From CAWDVH01 sp963805705 (lineage in GTDB: Bacteria > Actinomycetota > Actinomycetes > Streptosporangiales > Streptosporangiaceae), in NCBI GenBank assembly GCA_963805705.1, contig CAWDVH010000001.1:2790001-2854000 (forward strand): a DNA stretch of 64,000 nt. Direction: 5' to 3'. Positions 34,668-42,891 of the stretch are shown in pieces. Both the position numbers and the translations under genes were made by a program. The stretch's first letter is position 1. The number at the start of each line of letters is the position of its first letter. The notes under the pieces are model-generated. The model saw only the letters and a program-made list of their open reading frames with translations. It searched no databases and was not told the DNA's origin.

Positions 34668-37199
34668 TCAGGATTCCTCGGCGTCTCGCTGACGGCAGCG
34701 AAGCGCGCGGGCGACGTCGTCGCGGCTCTCGGCGAGCAGGCGCCGCAGCCCGGCCGGGGGATCGGCGGTGGCCAGGTAGTCATCCGCGGCGCTGATCGCG
34801 GCCGGGCTGACCACGGAGATCGGGTAGCCGTACACGGCGAAGTACTGGGCCATGTCGGAGCTCCAGTCCCGCCACGCCTGGCCGACGACCTCGAAATACC
34901 TGGACGCATACGGCGCCAGCAGCTCGTCCTGGTCGGGATCGGTGAAGCCGCCGAGCGCCGCGCGGAATGTCGCGCTCGGCAGGGCGCCGGCCACGATCTG
35001 GTCCCACGCGGCCTGCTTGGCCTCCGGTTCGGGGATCGAGGCCTGGCACGCGGCCGCGTGCCGCTCTCCGGCGTCGGTGCGGTCGGTGTCCAGCTCGGCG
35101 TCGATCCTGGCCGGGCCGGCCGCGCCGCGGCTGACCAGCCGGTGCAGCAGCAGCCACCGCATGTCGGTGTCGATGGCCAGGCCCTCGATGACCGTGCTGC
35201 CATCGAGCAGGCCGGTCAGCAGCTGCAGGTCCGCGGCCGAGGTGGCGACGCCGGCGAGCGCCTCGGCGTAGGCGAGCTGATGATCTGAGCCTGGCTCGGC
35301 GCGCAGCAGCAGGTCGCGCATGGCCGCCGCGATCTGCGCGAGGCCGGTGTCGCGCCAGGCCGGGTCGGCGAACCGCCGGGCCGCCGCGCTGGCCTGCCGC
35401 AGCAGGGTCTGCACCACGGAGATGTCGGGGACGGAGGCCACTCCGGCCAGCACCAGGCTGACGTAGTCGCGCGCGGCCATCTCGGCGTCCCGGCACATGT
35501 CCCAGGCCGCGGCCCAGCACAGCGCGGCGGGCAGCGATTCGGCGAATTCGCCGATCCCGCTGATCAGGGCGGTGAGCGAGCGGGGGTCCAGCCGGATCTT
35601 GGCGTAGGTCAGGTCGTCGTCATTGACCAGGATGAGGTCACCCTGCCGCTCGCCGACCAGCTCGGGCACCTCGGTCGCGTGGCCAGCGACGTCCACCTCG
35701 ACCCGGCGGCGCCTGGTCAGCCCGGCGTCGGTCTTGTCGTACAGGCCGATCGCGATACGGTGCGGGCGCAGCACCGGATGGCTGGCCGGCGCCTCCTGCC
35801 GGACGGCGAACGCGCTGAACCGGCCGCCCGAGTCCGTCTCGTATTCCGGCCGCATGGTGTTCACCCCGGCCGTCTCCAGCCACGCCTTCGACCAGGACGA
35901 CAGGTCCCGGCCGGATGCCTGCTCCAGGGCGGCGAGCAGGTCACCGAGGGTCGCGTTGCCCCAGGCGTGCTCGGCGAAGTAGCTGCGCAGCGCGACCATG
36001 AAGTTGTCCCGGCCGACGTAGGCGACCAGCTGCTTGAGCACGGCCGCGCCCTTGGCGTAGGTAATGCCGTCGAAGTTCACCTCGACCGCCTCGATATCGG
36101 CGATGTCGGCGGCGATCGGGTGGGTCGAGGGCAGCTGATCCTGCCGGTACGCCCAGGCCTTCCAGGCCTGGGCGAAGGTGGTCCAGGCTCCCGGCCAGCG
36201 GGTCGCCTCGGCCTGGGCGATGGTGCCCGCCCAGGTGGCGAAGGACTCGTTCAGCCACAGGTCGTCCCACCAGCGCATGGTGACCAGGTCACCGAACCAC
36301 ATATGCGCCATCTCGTGCAGGATCGTCTCGGCCCGTGATTCCCTCGCCGTGTCGGTCACCCTGGAGCGGAACACGTAGGACTCATGGAAGGTAACGCAGC
36401 CCGCGTTCTCCATCGCGCCCGCCTTGTACTCGGGCGCGAAGAGCTGGTCGTACTTGCCGAAGGGGTAGCGCACGCCGAACGCGTCGTGGAAGTAGTCGAA
36501 GCCCTGCCGGGTGACCTCGAAGATCTCGTCCGGGTCGAGGTAGCTGGCCAGCGACTGGCGGCAGAACAGGCCCAGCGGGATGCCGTCGTGCTCGTCGCGC
36601 ACGCAGTGGTACGGGCCGGCGGCGATCGCGGTGATGTAGGTGGACATGACCGGGCCCGGCGGGAAGTGCCAGCGCGTCGTACCGAGCTCAGCCGGCTCGC
36701 CGGCCACGTCCGGTGCCATGTTCGAGATCACCTGCCAGGTGTCCTGCCCGGTCACGGTGAACTCGAACGTCGCTTTCAGGTCGGGCTGGTCGAAGCAGGC
36801 GTAGATCCGGTGGGCGTCGAATGTCTCCAGGTCGGAGTACAGGTAGACGCCCTTGTCGGCCGGATCGGTAAACCGGTGCAGCCCCTCGCCGCTGCGGGAG
36901 TAGGCGCACTGCGCGACCACTCGCAGTTCGTTGCTGGCGGCCAGGCCGGCCAGGGTGATGCGGTCGCCGTCGAACGCGTCCAGGCTGACCTGCTGGCCAT
37001 TCAGCGTGATCTCGGTGACCTCCGGCGCGATCAGGTCGATAAAGGACGACGCGCCCTGGCTCGTGCAGCCGAACGCGATAGTGGTCACCGACCGAAAGGT
37101 GAGCTCCCCGCCCGTCAGGTCCAGCTCGATCCGGTACGACCCGACGGTAAGCAGCCGCGCCCGTTCCCGCGCCTCGTCGCGCGTGAGATTGAAAGCCAC
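34668..37199 (-). CDS. pepN: Aminopeptidase N (M1 family)
   Basis: 843 residues, the usual length of actinobacterial PepN. It removes N-terminal residues from peptides in the cytosol. The exopeptidase motif is GAMENAG and the zinc site HEMAHMWFGDLVTMRWWDDLWLNESFA, with the second ligand Glu in NESFA. The N-terminal domain enters with RDEARERARLLTVGSYRIEL, and a C-terminal ERAP1-like helical domain follows (LLLHRLVSRGAAG and neighbours). No signal peptide. Divergent from the reductase gene. Confidence 0.96.
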   Translation of the reverse strand: MAFNLTRDEARERARLLTVGSYRIELDLTGGELTFRSVTTIAFGCTSQGASSFIDLIAPEVTEITLNGQQVSLDAFDGDRITLAGLAASNELRVVAQCAYSRSGEGLHRFTDPADKGVYLYSDLETFDAHRIYACFDQPDLKATFEFTVTGQDTWQVISNMAPDVAGEPAELGTTRWHFPPGPVMSTYITAIAAGPYHCVRDEHDGIPLGLFCRQSLASYLDPDEIFEVTRQGFDYFHDAFGVRYPFGKYDQLFAPEYKAGAMENAGCVTFHESYVFRSRVTDTARESRAETILHEMAHMWFGDLVTMRWWDDLWLNESFATWAGTIAQAEATRWPGAWTTFAQAWKAWAYRQDQLPSTHPIAADIADIEAVEVNFDGITYAKGAAVLKQLVAYVGRDNFMVALRSYFAEHAWGNATLGDLLAALEQASGRDLSSWSKAWLETAGVNTMRPEYETDSGGRFSAFAVRQEAPASHPVLRPHRIAIGLYDKTDAGLTRRRRVEVDVAGHATEVPELVGERQGDLILVNDDDLTYAKIRLDPRSLTALISGIGEFAESLPAALCWAAAWDMCRDAEMAARDYVSLVLAGVASVPDISVVQTLLRQASAAARRFADPAWRDTGLAQIAAAMRDLLLRAEPGSDHQLAYAEALAGVATSAADLQLLTGLLDGSTVIEGLAIDTDMRWLLLHRLVSRGAAGPARIDAELDTDRTDAGERHAAACQASIPEPEAKQAAWDQIVAGALPSATFRAALGGFTDPDQDELLAPYASRYFEVVGQAWRDWSSDMAQYFAVYGYPISVVSPAAISAADDYLATADPPAGLRRLLAESRDDVARALRCRQRDAEES

Positions 37200-37419
37200 T
37201 GTGCTGATCCCTTCCCTGGCCTCGCCGTTCCCGGCAGGATCTCATTCCCGCTCCTGCCGCTGCCGGCTGCCCTGCGGTGCGAGGCGGATTTTCTGGCCCG
37301 GATGGCCCGGCCCGGGTTTCCTGGACCGGCTTTCCCGATGCCCGCAATGGTGGCCGACGCGGAATTCTGGCGACCGTCCGCCGGTTGTCGGCAGCGGAAC
37401 CCGATGCTGAGGAGATGAG

Positions 37420-38037
37420 ATGCCCGAGCAGGAGCCTACCCCTGTCGACTTCTGGTTTGACCCGCTATGTCCGTGGGCGTGGATCACCTCCCGCTGGATG
37501 CTCGAGGCGGAGAACGTGCGCCCGATCACGGCGCGCTGGCACGTGATGAGCCTGGCGGTCCTGAACGAGAACAAGGAAAACCTGCCCGAGGGCTACAAGG
37601 AGCGCCTGCAGCAGGCGTGGGGCCCGGTGCGGGTCTGCATCGCCGCTGAGCAGAAGTACGGCCCCGAGGTCCTGCTGCCGCTGTACACGGCGATAGGCAC
37701 CCGCTTCCATGACCAGAAGGCAGAGCGGGACCGGGAGACCATCGCGGCGGCCATCGCCGAGGCGGGCCTGCCCGCCGAGCTGATTGACGCGCTCGACTCG
37801 ACGGACTACGACGAGGCGGTGCGCGCGTCGCACAAGGACGGCATGGACCGGGTGGGCTACGACGTCGGCACGCCGGTCATCTCGGTCGAGGGCACGTCGT
37901 TCTTCGGGCCGGTCGTCTCGCCGATCCCGCGTGGCGAGGCCGCGGGCAAACTCTGGGACGGCGTCGTGCTCGTCGCCGGTACCGACGGCTTCTTCGAGCT
38001 CAAGCGCAGCCGGACCAGGGATCCGATCTTCGACTGA
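37420..38037 (+). CDS. DsbA-family reductase, Rv2466c (mycothiol-dependent nitroreductase) type
   Basis: 205 residues; strong GAGGAG before ATG 37420. The opening VDFWFDPLCPWAWITSRWML matches the mycobacterial mycothiol-dependent reductase Rv2466c closely. So do HVMSLAVLNENKENLPE, WGPVRVCIAAEQ and DVGTPVISVEG...FFGPVVSPIPRGEAAGKLWD. The catalytic CxxC of Rv2466c is here CPWA: only the first cysteine remains, implying a monothiol glutaredoxin-like mechanism. Cytosolic. Confidence 0.92.
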   Translation: MPEQEPTPVDFWFDPLCPWAWITSRWMLEAENVRPITARWHVMSLAVLNENKENLPEGYKERLQQAWGPVRVCIAAEQKYGPEVLLPLYTAIGTRFHDQKAERDRETIAAAIAEAGLPAELIDALDSTDYDEAVRASHKDGMDRVGYDVGTPVISVEGTSFFGPVVSPIPRGEAAGKLWDGVVLVAGTDGFFELKRSRTRDPIFD

Positions 38038-38236
38038 GTCGCCGGGTTATCCCGGCCGCGCGGCTGGCGGTGGCCGGGATCGCCAGCGCCCAGCCGCGCG
38101 CGGAGATGACGACCAGGTAGTGGGTACCGGCATCCTGGCCTCCCCTGGCCGCCCCGGCCCCCGCCGGGGGGGTCCGCGTCCTGGCGGGTGTGCTCGCGCC
38201 TGGCTCGTGCCGGTCAGATGCGAGAAGATGTGGGGC

Positions 38237-39649
38237 ATGCGAAGTAACTACGTCGACGGCAGCTGGGTCCCGTCCGCCAGCGACGCGGGCATCGACGTGA
38301 TCAATCCCGCGAGCGAGGAAGTCATTGACCGCGTTCCCGCGGGTGACCCGGCGGATGTCGACCTGGCGGTAGCGGCGGCGCGGGCCGCGTTCGGCGGCTG
38401 GGCGGCCACGCCCGTGCCGGAGCGGGCCCGCCACCTGGATGCTGCCCGCCAGCTCCTCCAGGAGCGGGCCGACTCGGTGGCCGCGGCTATCTGCGCCGAC
38501 ATGGGCTCGCCGCTGAGCTTCGCCCGCAACGTCCAGGTCGGTACGCCGCTCGCGGTGCTCGCCAGTTACGTGGATCTGCTGGCCGCCTACGACTTCGGCG
38601 GCGAGCGGATCGGCAACTCGCTCATCGTCCGGGAGCCGGCGGGCGTCGTCGGCGCGATCACCCCGTGGAATTACCCGCTGCATCAGATCGTGGCCAAGGT
38701 GGCGGCGGCGCTGGCGGCGGGCTGCACGATCGTCCTGAAGCCGACGGAGGTCGCGCCGCTGGCGGCCTACGAGCTCGCCGGGATCTTCCACGAGACAGGG
38801 CTGCCAGCCGGAGTGTTCAACCTGGTCAGCGGCACCGGGAAGATAACGGGCGAGGCGATCGCCGGGCACCCGGGCGTCGACGTGGTGTCTTTCACCGGAT
38901 CGGGAGCGGCCGGCCGCAGGGTGGCCGAGGTAGCTGCCGCGACCGTCAAGCGGGTAACGCTGGAACTCGGCGGCAAGTCGGCCAACGTTATCCTGCCGGA
39001 TGCCGACCTGACCAAGGCCGTCAAGGTCGGGGTGGCCAAGGCATTCGCCAACTCCGGGCAGACCTGCAACGCGCTGACACGCATGCTCGTGCACGAGAGC
39101 GGCTATGACGAGGCGGTCGGCCAGGCCGCCAAGAACGCTGAGCGCTATCTGACCGGTGACCCGCTCGCTGAGGGCACCCGGCTTGGCCCGCTGGTGTCCG
39201 CCGCGCAGCGTGACCGGGTCGTCTCCTTCATCGAGCAGGGAATCGCCGAGGGCGCGCGAGTGGCCATCGGGGGCACGGCTCCGCCCGACGGACTGGACGT
39301 CGGCTACTACGTGCGCCCGACCGTCTTCGCGGACGTGACGCCCGAGATGACGATCGCTCAGGAGGAGATCTTCGGCCCGGTCCTGTCCGTCATCGGCTAC
39401 CGCACCGAGCAGGAGGCCATCGCTATCGCCAACGGCACGCCGTATGGCCTCGCGGCGGGCGTCTGGTCGGCCGATCAGGATCACGCGGTGACGATCGCCC
39501 GGCAGCTTCGCGCCGGGCAGGTCGAGATCAACGGGGGCGCCTTCAACGCGGCGGCGCCGTTTGGCGGGTTCGGCCAGTCCGGCTACGGCCGGGAGCTCGG
39601 AGTGCATGGCCTCGAGGAGTTCCTGGAGATCAAGTCGCTGCAGTTCTGA
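38237..39649 (+). CDS. Aldehyde dehydrogenase (NAD(P)-dependent)
   Basis: 470 residues from the ATG at 38237, preceded by GTGGGG; ATG 38228 would add three residues, and the long upstream frame overlaps the previous gene and is spurious. Oxidises an aldehyde to its acid. Motifs: ITPWNYPLHQIVAKVAAALA, the Rossmann segment FTGSGAAGRRV, general base Glu in TLELGGKSAN, nucleophile Cys in NSGQTCNAL, and EEIFGPVLSV. It is followed by two hairpins that look like its terminator. Substrate unknown. Confidence 0.95.
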   Translation: MRSNYVDGSWVPSASDAGIDVINPASEEVIDRVPAGDPADVDLAVAAARAAFGGWAATPVPERARHLDAARQLLQERADSVAAAICADMGSPLSFARNVQVGTPLAVLASYVDLLAAYDFGGERIGNSLIVREPAGVVGAITPWNYPLHQIVAKVAAALAAGCTIVLKPTEVAPLAAYELAGIFHETGLPAGVFNLVSGTGKITGEAIAGHPGVDVVSFTGSGAAGRRVAEVAAATVKRVTLELGGKSANVILPDADLTKAVKVGVAKAFANSGQTCNALTRMLVHESGYDEAVGQAAKNAERYLTGDPLAEGTRLGPLVSAAQRDRVVSFIEQGIAEGARVAIGGTAPPDGLDVGYYVRPTVFADVTPEMTIAQEEIFGPVLSVIGYRTEQEAIAIANGTPYGLAAGVWSADQDHAVTIARQLRAGQVEINGGAFNAAAPFGGFGQSGYGRELGVHGLEEFLEIKSLQF

Positions 39650-39652
39650 CCC

Positions 39653-39690
39653 GGCGGGCGGGCCCGCCCGCCCGGACCACGGGTCCGTGG
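39653..39690 (+). terminator. Twin palindromes after the aldehyde dehydrogenase gene
   Basis: A perfect 20-bp GC palindrome (39653-39672) is followed by the hairpin CCACGG-gt-CCGTGG (39677-39690). They begin three bases after the stop codon and precede the CsoR-like site. Confidence 0.55.
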
Positions 39691-39726
39691 CGGCGCGCGG
39701 TTCATCCGGGCCGCCCCAGGAGGTCT

Positions 39727-39743
39727 ATACCCCAGGGGGGTAT
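39727..39743. promoter_or_regulatory. CsoR/RcnR-like operator (metal-responsive)
   Basis: ATACCCC-agg-GGGGTAT is a perfect 7-bp dyad with the G/C-tract core of copper- or nickel-sensing CsoR/RcnR family operators (TACCCC...GGGGTA). It lies 53 bases before the permease ATG. No CsoR gene is in the window, so the repressor would be encoded elsewhere. Confidence 0.65.
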
Positions 39744-39753
39744 GGTGGCCGGA

Positions 39754-39800
39754 TGAGCCGCGCGGTGGCACGACGACAGCCAGGGGCCGGGCCGTCATGA
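39754..39800 (+). CDS. Possible 15-codon leader ORF before the permease
   Basis: The ORF (MSRAVARRQPGAGPS) starts 11 bases after the CsoR-like dyad. Its stop overlaps the permease ATG (ATGA). GGTGGCCGG precedes it. It would couple translation of the permease to itself; whether it is translated is unknown. Confidence 0.35.
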
Positions 39801-41002
39801 GATGGGTGGACGCCCTGACCCATGCGCTGGCCATCGCCGGATCGATGACCTGGCAGATTCTGTGGGCCCTCATCCTGGGCTTCGGGCTGTCGGCGGTAGT
39901 GCAGGCCGCCGTGCGGCGCGGCACGATCGTCCGGCTGCTGGGCGACGACCGGCCCCGGACCCTGGCCGTGGCCACGGGTTTCGGCGCCGCCTCCTCCTCG
40001 TGCTCTTATGCGGCCGTGGCCCTGGCCAGGTCGCTGTTCCGCAAGGGAGCCAGCTTCACCGCCGCCATGGCGTTCGAGATCGCCTCCACCAACCTGGTCG
40101 TGGAGCTCGGCGTGATCCTGGCCCTGCTCCTCGGCTGGCAGTTCACCCTGGCCGAGTTCGTCGGCGGCCCGATCATGATCGTCCTTCTGGCGCTGCTGTT
40201 CCGGCTCGCGCTCCGCCAGCGGCTGATCGACGCCGCAGCGGCGCAGGCCGACAAGGGCCTGGCGGGCTCGATGGAGGGTCACGCCGGCATGGACATGACG
40301 ATCCAGGGCGACGGGAGCCTGTGGCGCCGGCTGCGGTCACGGCAGGCGTTCACGTCGGTGTCGCATGTCTTCGTGATGGAGTGGGCCGCGGTGATCCGTG
40401 ACATCGTCATCGGCCTGCTCATCGCCGGCGCGGTCGCCGCCTGGGTACCGGACAGCTTCTGGGGTCACCTCTTCCTGTCCGGGCATCCGGTGGCGTCGAA
40501 GATCTGGGGGCCGCTCATCGGCCCGGTCATCAGCATGCTCAGCTTCGTCTGCTCGATCGGCAATGTCCCGCTGGCCGGGGTGCTGTGGAACGGCGGGATC
40601 AGCTTCGGCGGCGTGGTGGCGTTCATTTTCGCGGACCTGATCATCCTGCCGATCCTGGTGATCTACCGGAAGTACTACGGCACCAGGATGATGCTGTTCA
40701 TCCTGGCCAGCTTCTACGCCACCATGGTCTCCGCCGGGTATGCCATCGAGCTGATCTTCGGCGGCCTGGGCCTCATCCCGGCGGGACGCCACGCCCGGGT
40801 GGCGGAGGCATCCATCCAGTGGAACTACACCACCGTGCTCAACATCATCTTCCTGCTCATCGCCGCTGCGCTGTGCTACCGCTTCGTCCGTACCGGCGGC
40901 ATCCCGATGCTCAAGATGATGGGGGGCGCCCCCGACGATGTCAGCCCGCATGACCACCACGCCCACCCCGCGGTCAGCGGGGATCGTCCGGTACACGGCT
41001 GA
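39797..41002 (+). CDS. Permease of the SO_0444/YraQ (DUF318) family, putative metal exporter
   Basis: 401 residues with about eight membrane helices in two halves. Family motifs: GFGAASSSCSYAAVALARSL in the first half and FVCSIGNVPLAGVLWNGGISFGGVVAFIFADL in the second. The central cytosolic loop has a Met/His patch (MEGHAGMDMTIQG) and the C-terminus is His-rich (PHDHHAHPAVSG). Related permeases are linked with arsenic or other metal resistance. The upstream CsoR-like operator and His/Met patches make a copper- or nickel-type metal efflux role the best inference. The 3' end overlaps the convergent SET gene by 29 bases. Confidence 0.85.
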   Translation: MRWVDALTHALAIAGSMTWQILWALILGFGLSAVVQAAVRRGTIVRLLGDDRPRTLAVATGFGAASSSCSYAAVALARSLFRKGASFTAAMAFEIASTNLVVELGVILALLLGWQFTLAEFVGGPIMIVLLALLFRLALRQRLIDAAAAQADKGLAGSMEGHAGMDMTIQGDGSLWRRLRSRQAFTSVSHVFVMEWAAVIRDIVIGLLIAGAVAAWVPDSFWGHLFLSGHPVASKIWGPLIGPVISMLSFVCSIGNVPLAGVLWNGGISFGGVVAFIFADLIILPILVIYRKYYGTRMMLFILASFYATMVSAGYAIELIFGGLGLIPAGRHARVAEASIQWNYTTVLNIIFLLIAAALCYRFVRTGGIPMLKMMGGAPDDVSPHDHHAHPAVSGDRPVHG

Positions 41003-41522
41003 TGTGGCGCAGGAGGTAGGTGGAGAAGTAGTCCCCGTACTTGCGCTGCAGTTCCGGGCGCTGCCAGTCCCGGCCGCTGATCGTGCCGCGGCACGAGGCA
41101 GTCCCGCACCCGCACAGCATGACACCGTCGTAGTTGTCGAACAGCGCGTAGTCGGTGGTCAGCTCCTCGCCCGCGGCGACGTCGCGCATCGCCACCAGGA
41201 CGATGTTCCCGGCGAAGCCGACGTTGGGTGCGCACGAGTGGTTCAGGAAGAGCATCACCGGCTCGTACTCGGCGTCGGTCAGCGCCACGAGGTGAAAGCC
41301 GTCAGCGATCTGCACGTCGGTGTTGCGCAGCTTCTCCGGCAGGGAGTGCAAGGTCGGGGTGTCCACGATGTGGCCGCCTTTGATCGCGACGATCTCGTCC
41401 CTGGCGATCGGCGCCACCGCGATCAGGCCCCGGCCCTGGATCGGGCTGGGCTGGCCCTTGGCGGCCTTGGGGGAGATGTAGGTGGAGACCAGCACGAACG
41501 CCGCCTTCCTCGGGGTAGTCAT
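40974..41522 (-). CDS. SET-domain protein (putative lysine methyltransferase)
   Basis: 182 residues. It shows a complete small SET domain: entry QGRGLIAVAPIARDEIVAIKGG, SAM/substrate motif FLNHSCAPNVGF, EELTTDYALFD, and a post-SET-like CGCGTASCRGTISG. Eukaryotic SET enzymes methylate histone lysines; bacterial ones are scattered and mostly uncharacterised. Its target is unknown. It is divergent from the small membrane protein at 41714. Confidence 0.9.
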   Translation of the reverse strand: MTTPRKAAFVLVSTYISPKAAKGQPSPIQGRGLIAVAPIARDEIVAIKGGHIVDTPTLHSLPEKLRNTDVQIADGFHLVALTDAEYEPVMLFLNHSCAPNVGFAGNIVLVAMRDVAAGEELTTDYALFDNYDGVMLCGCGTASCRGTISGRDWQRPELQRKYGDYFSTYLLRHISRVPDDPR

Positions 41523-41713
41523 CAGGCCAGGCCGGTTAGCGGCCAGCGTAAGCGCGAATCGGGGCTAGCGGCCATCAGGAGACGCCGGCGCCACGCACCT
41601 GGTCCTTTCCCGCTCCCGCCCTGGCCCCCGAGCCGGGCAGATGGCTCGCCGACGAGATCATCGAGCCCGTCCTCGCCGAGGTCCCCGGGGAGCTGAGCCC
41701 GTAGGGTCGTCTG

Positions 41714-42307
41714 GTGGTGACACGCTGGCAAGGCTGGCTCGCGGCAATAGTGGTCACGCTGGTGACGGTGACCCTGGTGATCCTGGATCTGACCGACGAC
41801 GGGTTCCGGCGCTGGTGGGTGCGTCACGCGCTGACCACCGACACGGTGTCGGGTGTGCTCGTGCTGCTGGTCACGCTCCTGGTCGTTGACCAGCTGGTCC
41901 GCAGGCGGCAGATCAGTGACCGGTCCCGCGCCGTCGCAGCGCAGGCGGCCATCATGCTCAGCCAGGCCACCCGCTCGGCCACGGCCATGTCGTCGATGCT
42001 GGCGGGCACGGGCGAGCGCGGCGACGCGGCCGACGAGGTCCGGACCTACATGATCGTGCTGCTGGTCGGTGCTCCGGTCCTGATGGACGCGAGGGTTTCG
42101 CGGAATTTCCTGGAGCTAGCCCAGCACCTCGGCGGCCAGATGGCGCACCTGCTCGCGACCACGGGCCAGACGCCGGGCGCGACCGCCGCCACGTCCAGCG
42201 CCCGGCTCGACGACACGGTCCGGCGACTTCGGGCCGCATCGGCTCCGCTGCTGGCGCTCCTCACTCCCGGGGAGCGAGTCGCCGCTAGCGGGGACGACTC
42301 TGGCTGA
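41714..42307 (+). CDS. Hypothetical two-helix membrane protein
   Basis: 197 residues from a GTG. Two hydrophobic segments near the N-terminus (LAAIVVTLVTVTLVILDL and VLVLLVTLLVVDQLV) are followed by a cytosolic helical part (RSRAVAAQAAIMLSQATRSA ... RNFLELAQHLGGQMAHLLAT). I do not recognise a family. Its 3' end overlaps the convergent gene by 23 bases. Confidence 0.65.
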   Translation: MVTRWQGWLAAIVVTLVTVTLVILDLTDDGFRRWWVRHALTTDTVSGVLVLLVTLLVVDQLVRRRQISDRSRAVAAQAAIMLSQATRSATAMSSMLAGTGERGDAADEVRTYMIVLLVGAPVLMDARVSRNFLELAQHLGGQMAHLLATTGQTPGATAATSSARLDDTVRRLRAASAPLLALLTPGERVAASGDDSG

Positions 42308-42815
42308 GCAGCGGCACCGGCCACGGCCGGCCTGTGACCGGCAGTTCCGGCGGCAATAACCGGCGGGCCCTCCGGCGTGAGCGCCGTCCGGATCCTGACC
42401 CGGGCACTGGCTGACTGGCCGGCGATGCGCCGGCCTCCTCCGCCGCTGGGGCCTCCGCCGTCGTCGCCGGGGCCGTCGCCGGCGCCGGGGCCGCGGGGGC
42501 CGTCGCCGGGGCCGCCGGGGGGCTTACCGCTGGCTGGCTGTCCGGTGAGCGGCCAGGTGGCGGGGGACCGCCCGCTCTGGCCGGCCCGCCCGTTCCGGGT
42601 GACCGGACCCTTCCGGGCGATCCGGCGGGTGCGGGCGACCGGGCGGCTTGCGCGGCAGGGCCGGGGCGCGCCGTGCCATGAGCGCTCGCCGGGCTGCTGG
42701 CTGGCCTGCTGCGGCCGGCGGCGCTGGCCTCGGCGGCGGCCTCGTCCGCCGGGAGCGGCCGGGAGACATCCCTGGCCCGCATCGCCGCGTCCACCGTTAT
42801 CTTCATTCCAGCCAT
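42285..42815 (-). CDS. Low-complexity conserved-start protein (MKITVDAAMRARDVSRP type)
   Basis: 176 residues. ATG 42815 follows an excellent AGGAGG, and after MAG the protein reads MKITVDAAMRARDVSRP, a start I recall from small actinobacterial proteins of unknown role. Everything after residue 30 is Ala/Pro/Gly/Ser low complexity, with a basic tail (GRRSRRRARR). Such proteins are easily misnamed as translation factors because of their composition. It lies 76 bases downstream of the Eis-like gene and may be co-transcribed with it. Function unknown. Confidence 0.6.
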   Translation of the reverse strand: MAGMKITVDAAMRARDVSRPLPADEAAAEASAAGRSRPASSPASAHGTARPGPAAQAARSPAPAGSPGRVRSPGTGGPARAGGPPPPGRSPDSQPAVSPPAAPATAPAAPAPATAPATTAEAPAAEEAGASPASQPVPGSGSGRRSRRRARRLLPPELPVTGRPWPVPLLSQSRPR

Positions 42816-42891
42816 CGGTCCTCCTGGCTGCCAGTCTCGCATCCGATGGGCTGGCCAGGGAGGGCGGCGGCGCTGCTGGCTTTCCGTGGCA

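Noticed and set aside
37784..38236. Upstream extension of the aldehyde dehydrogenase frame
   Set aside because: Overlaps the reductase gene in another frame and is Arg/Thr-rich nonsense; the normal start at 38237 fits the family.
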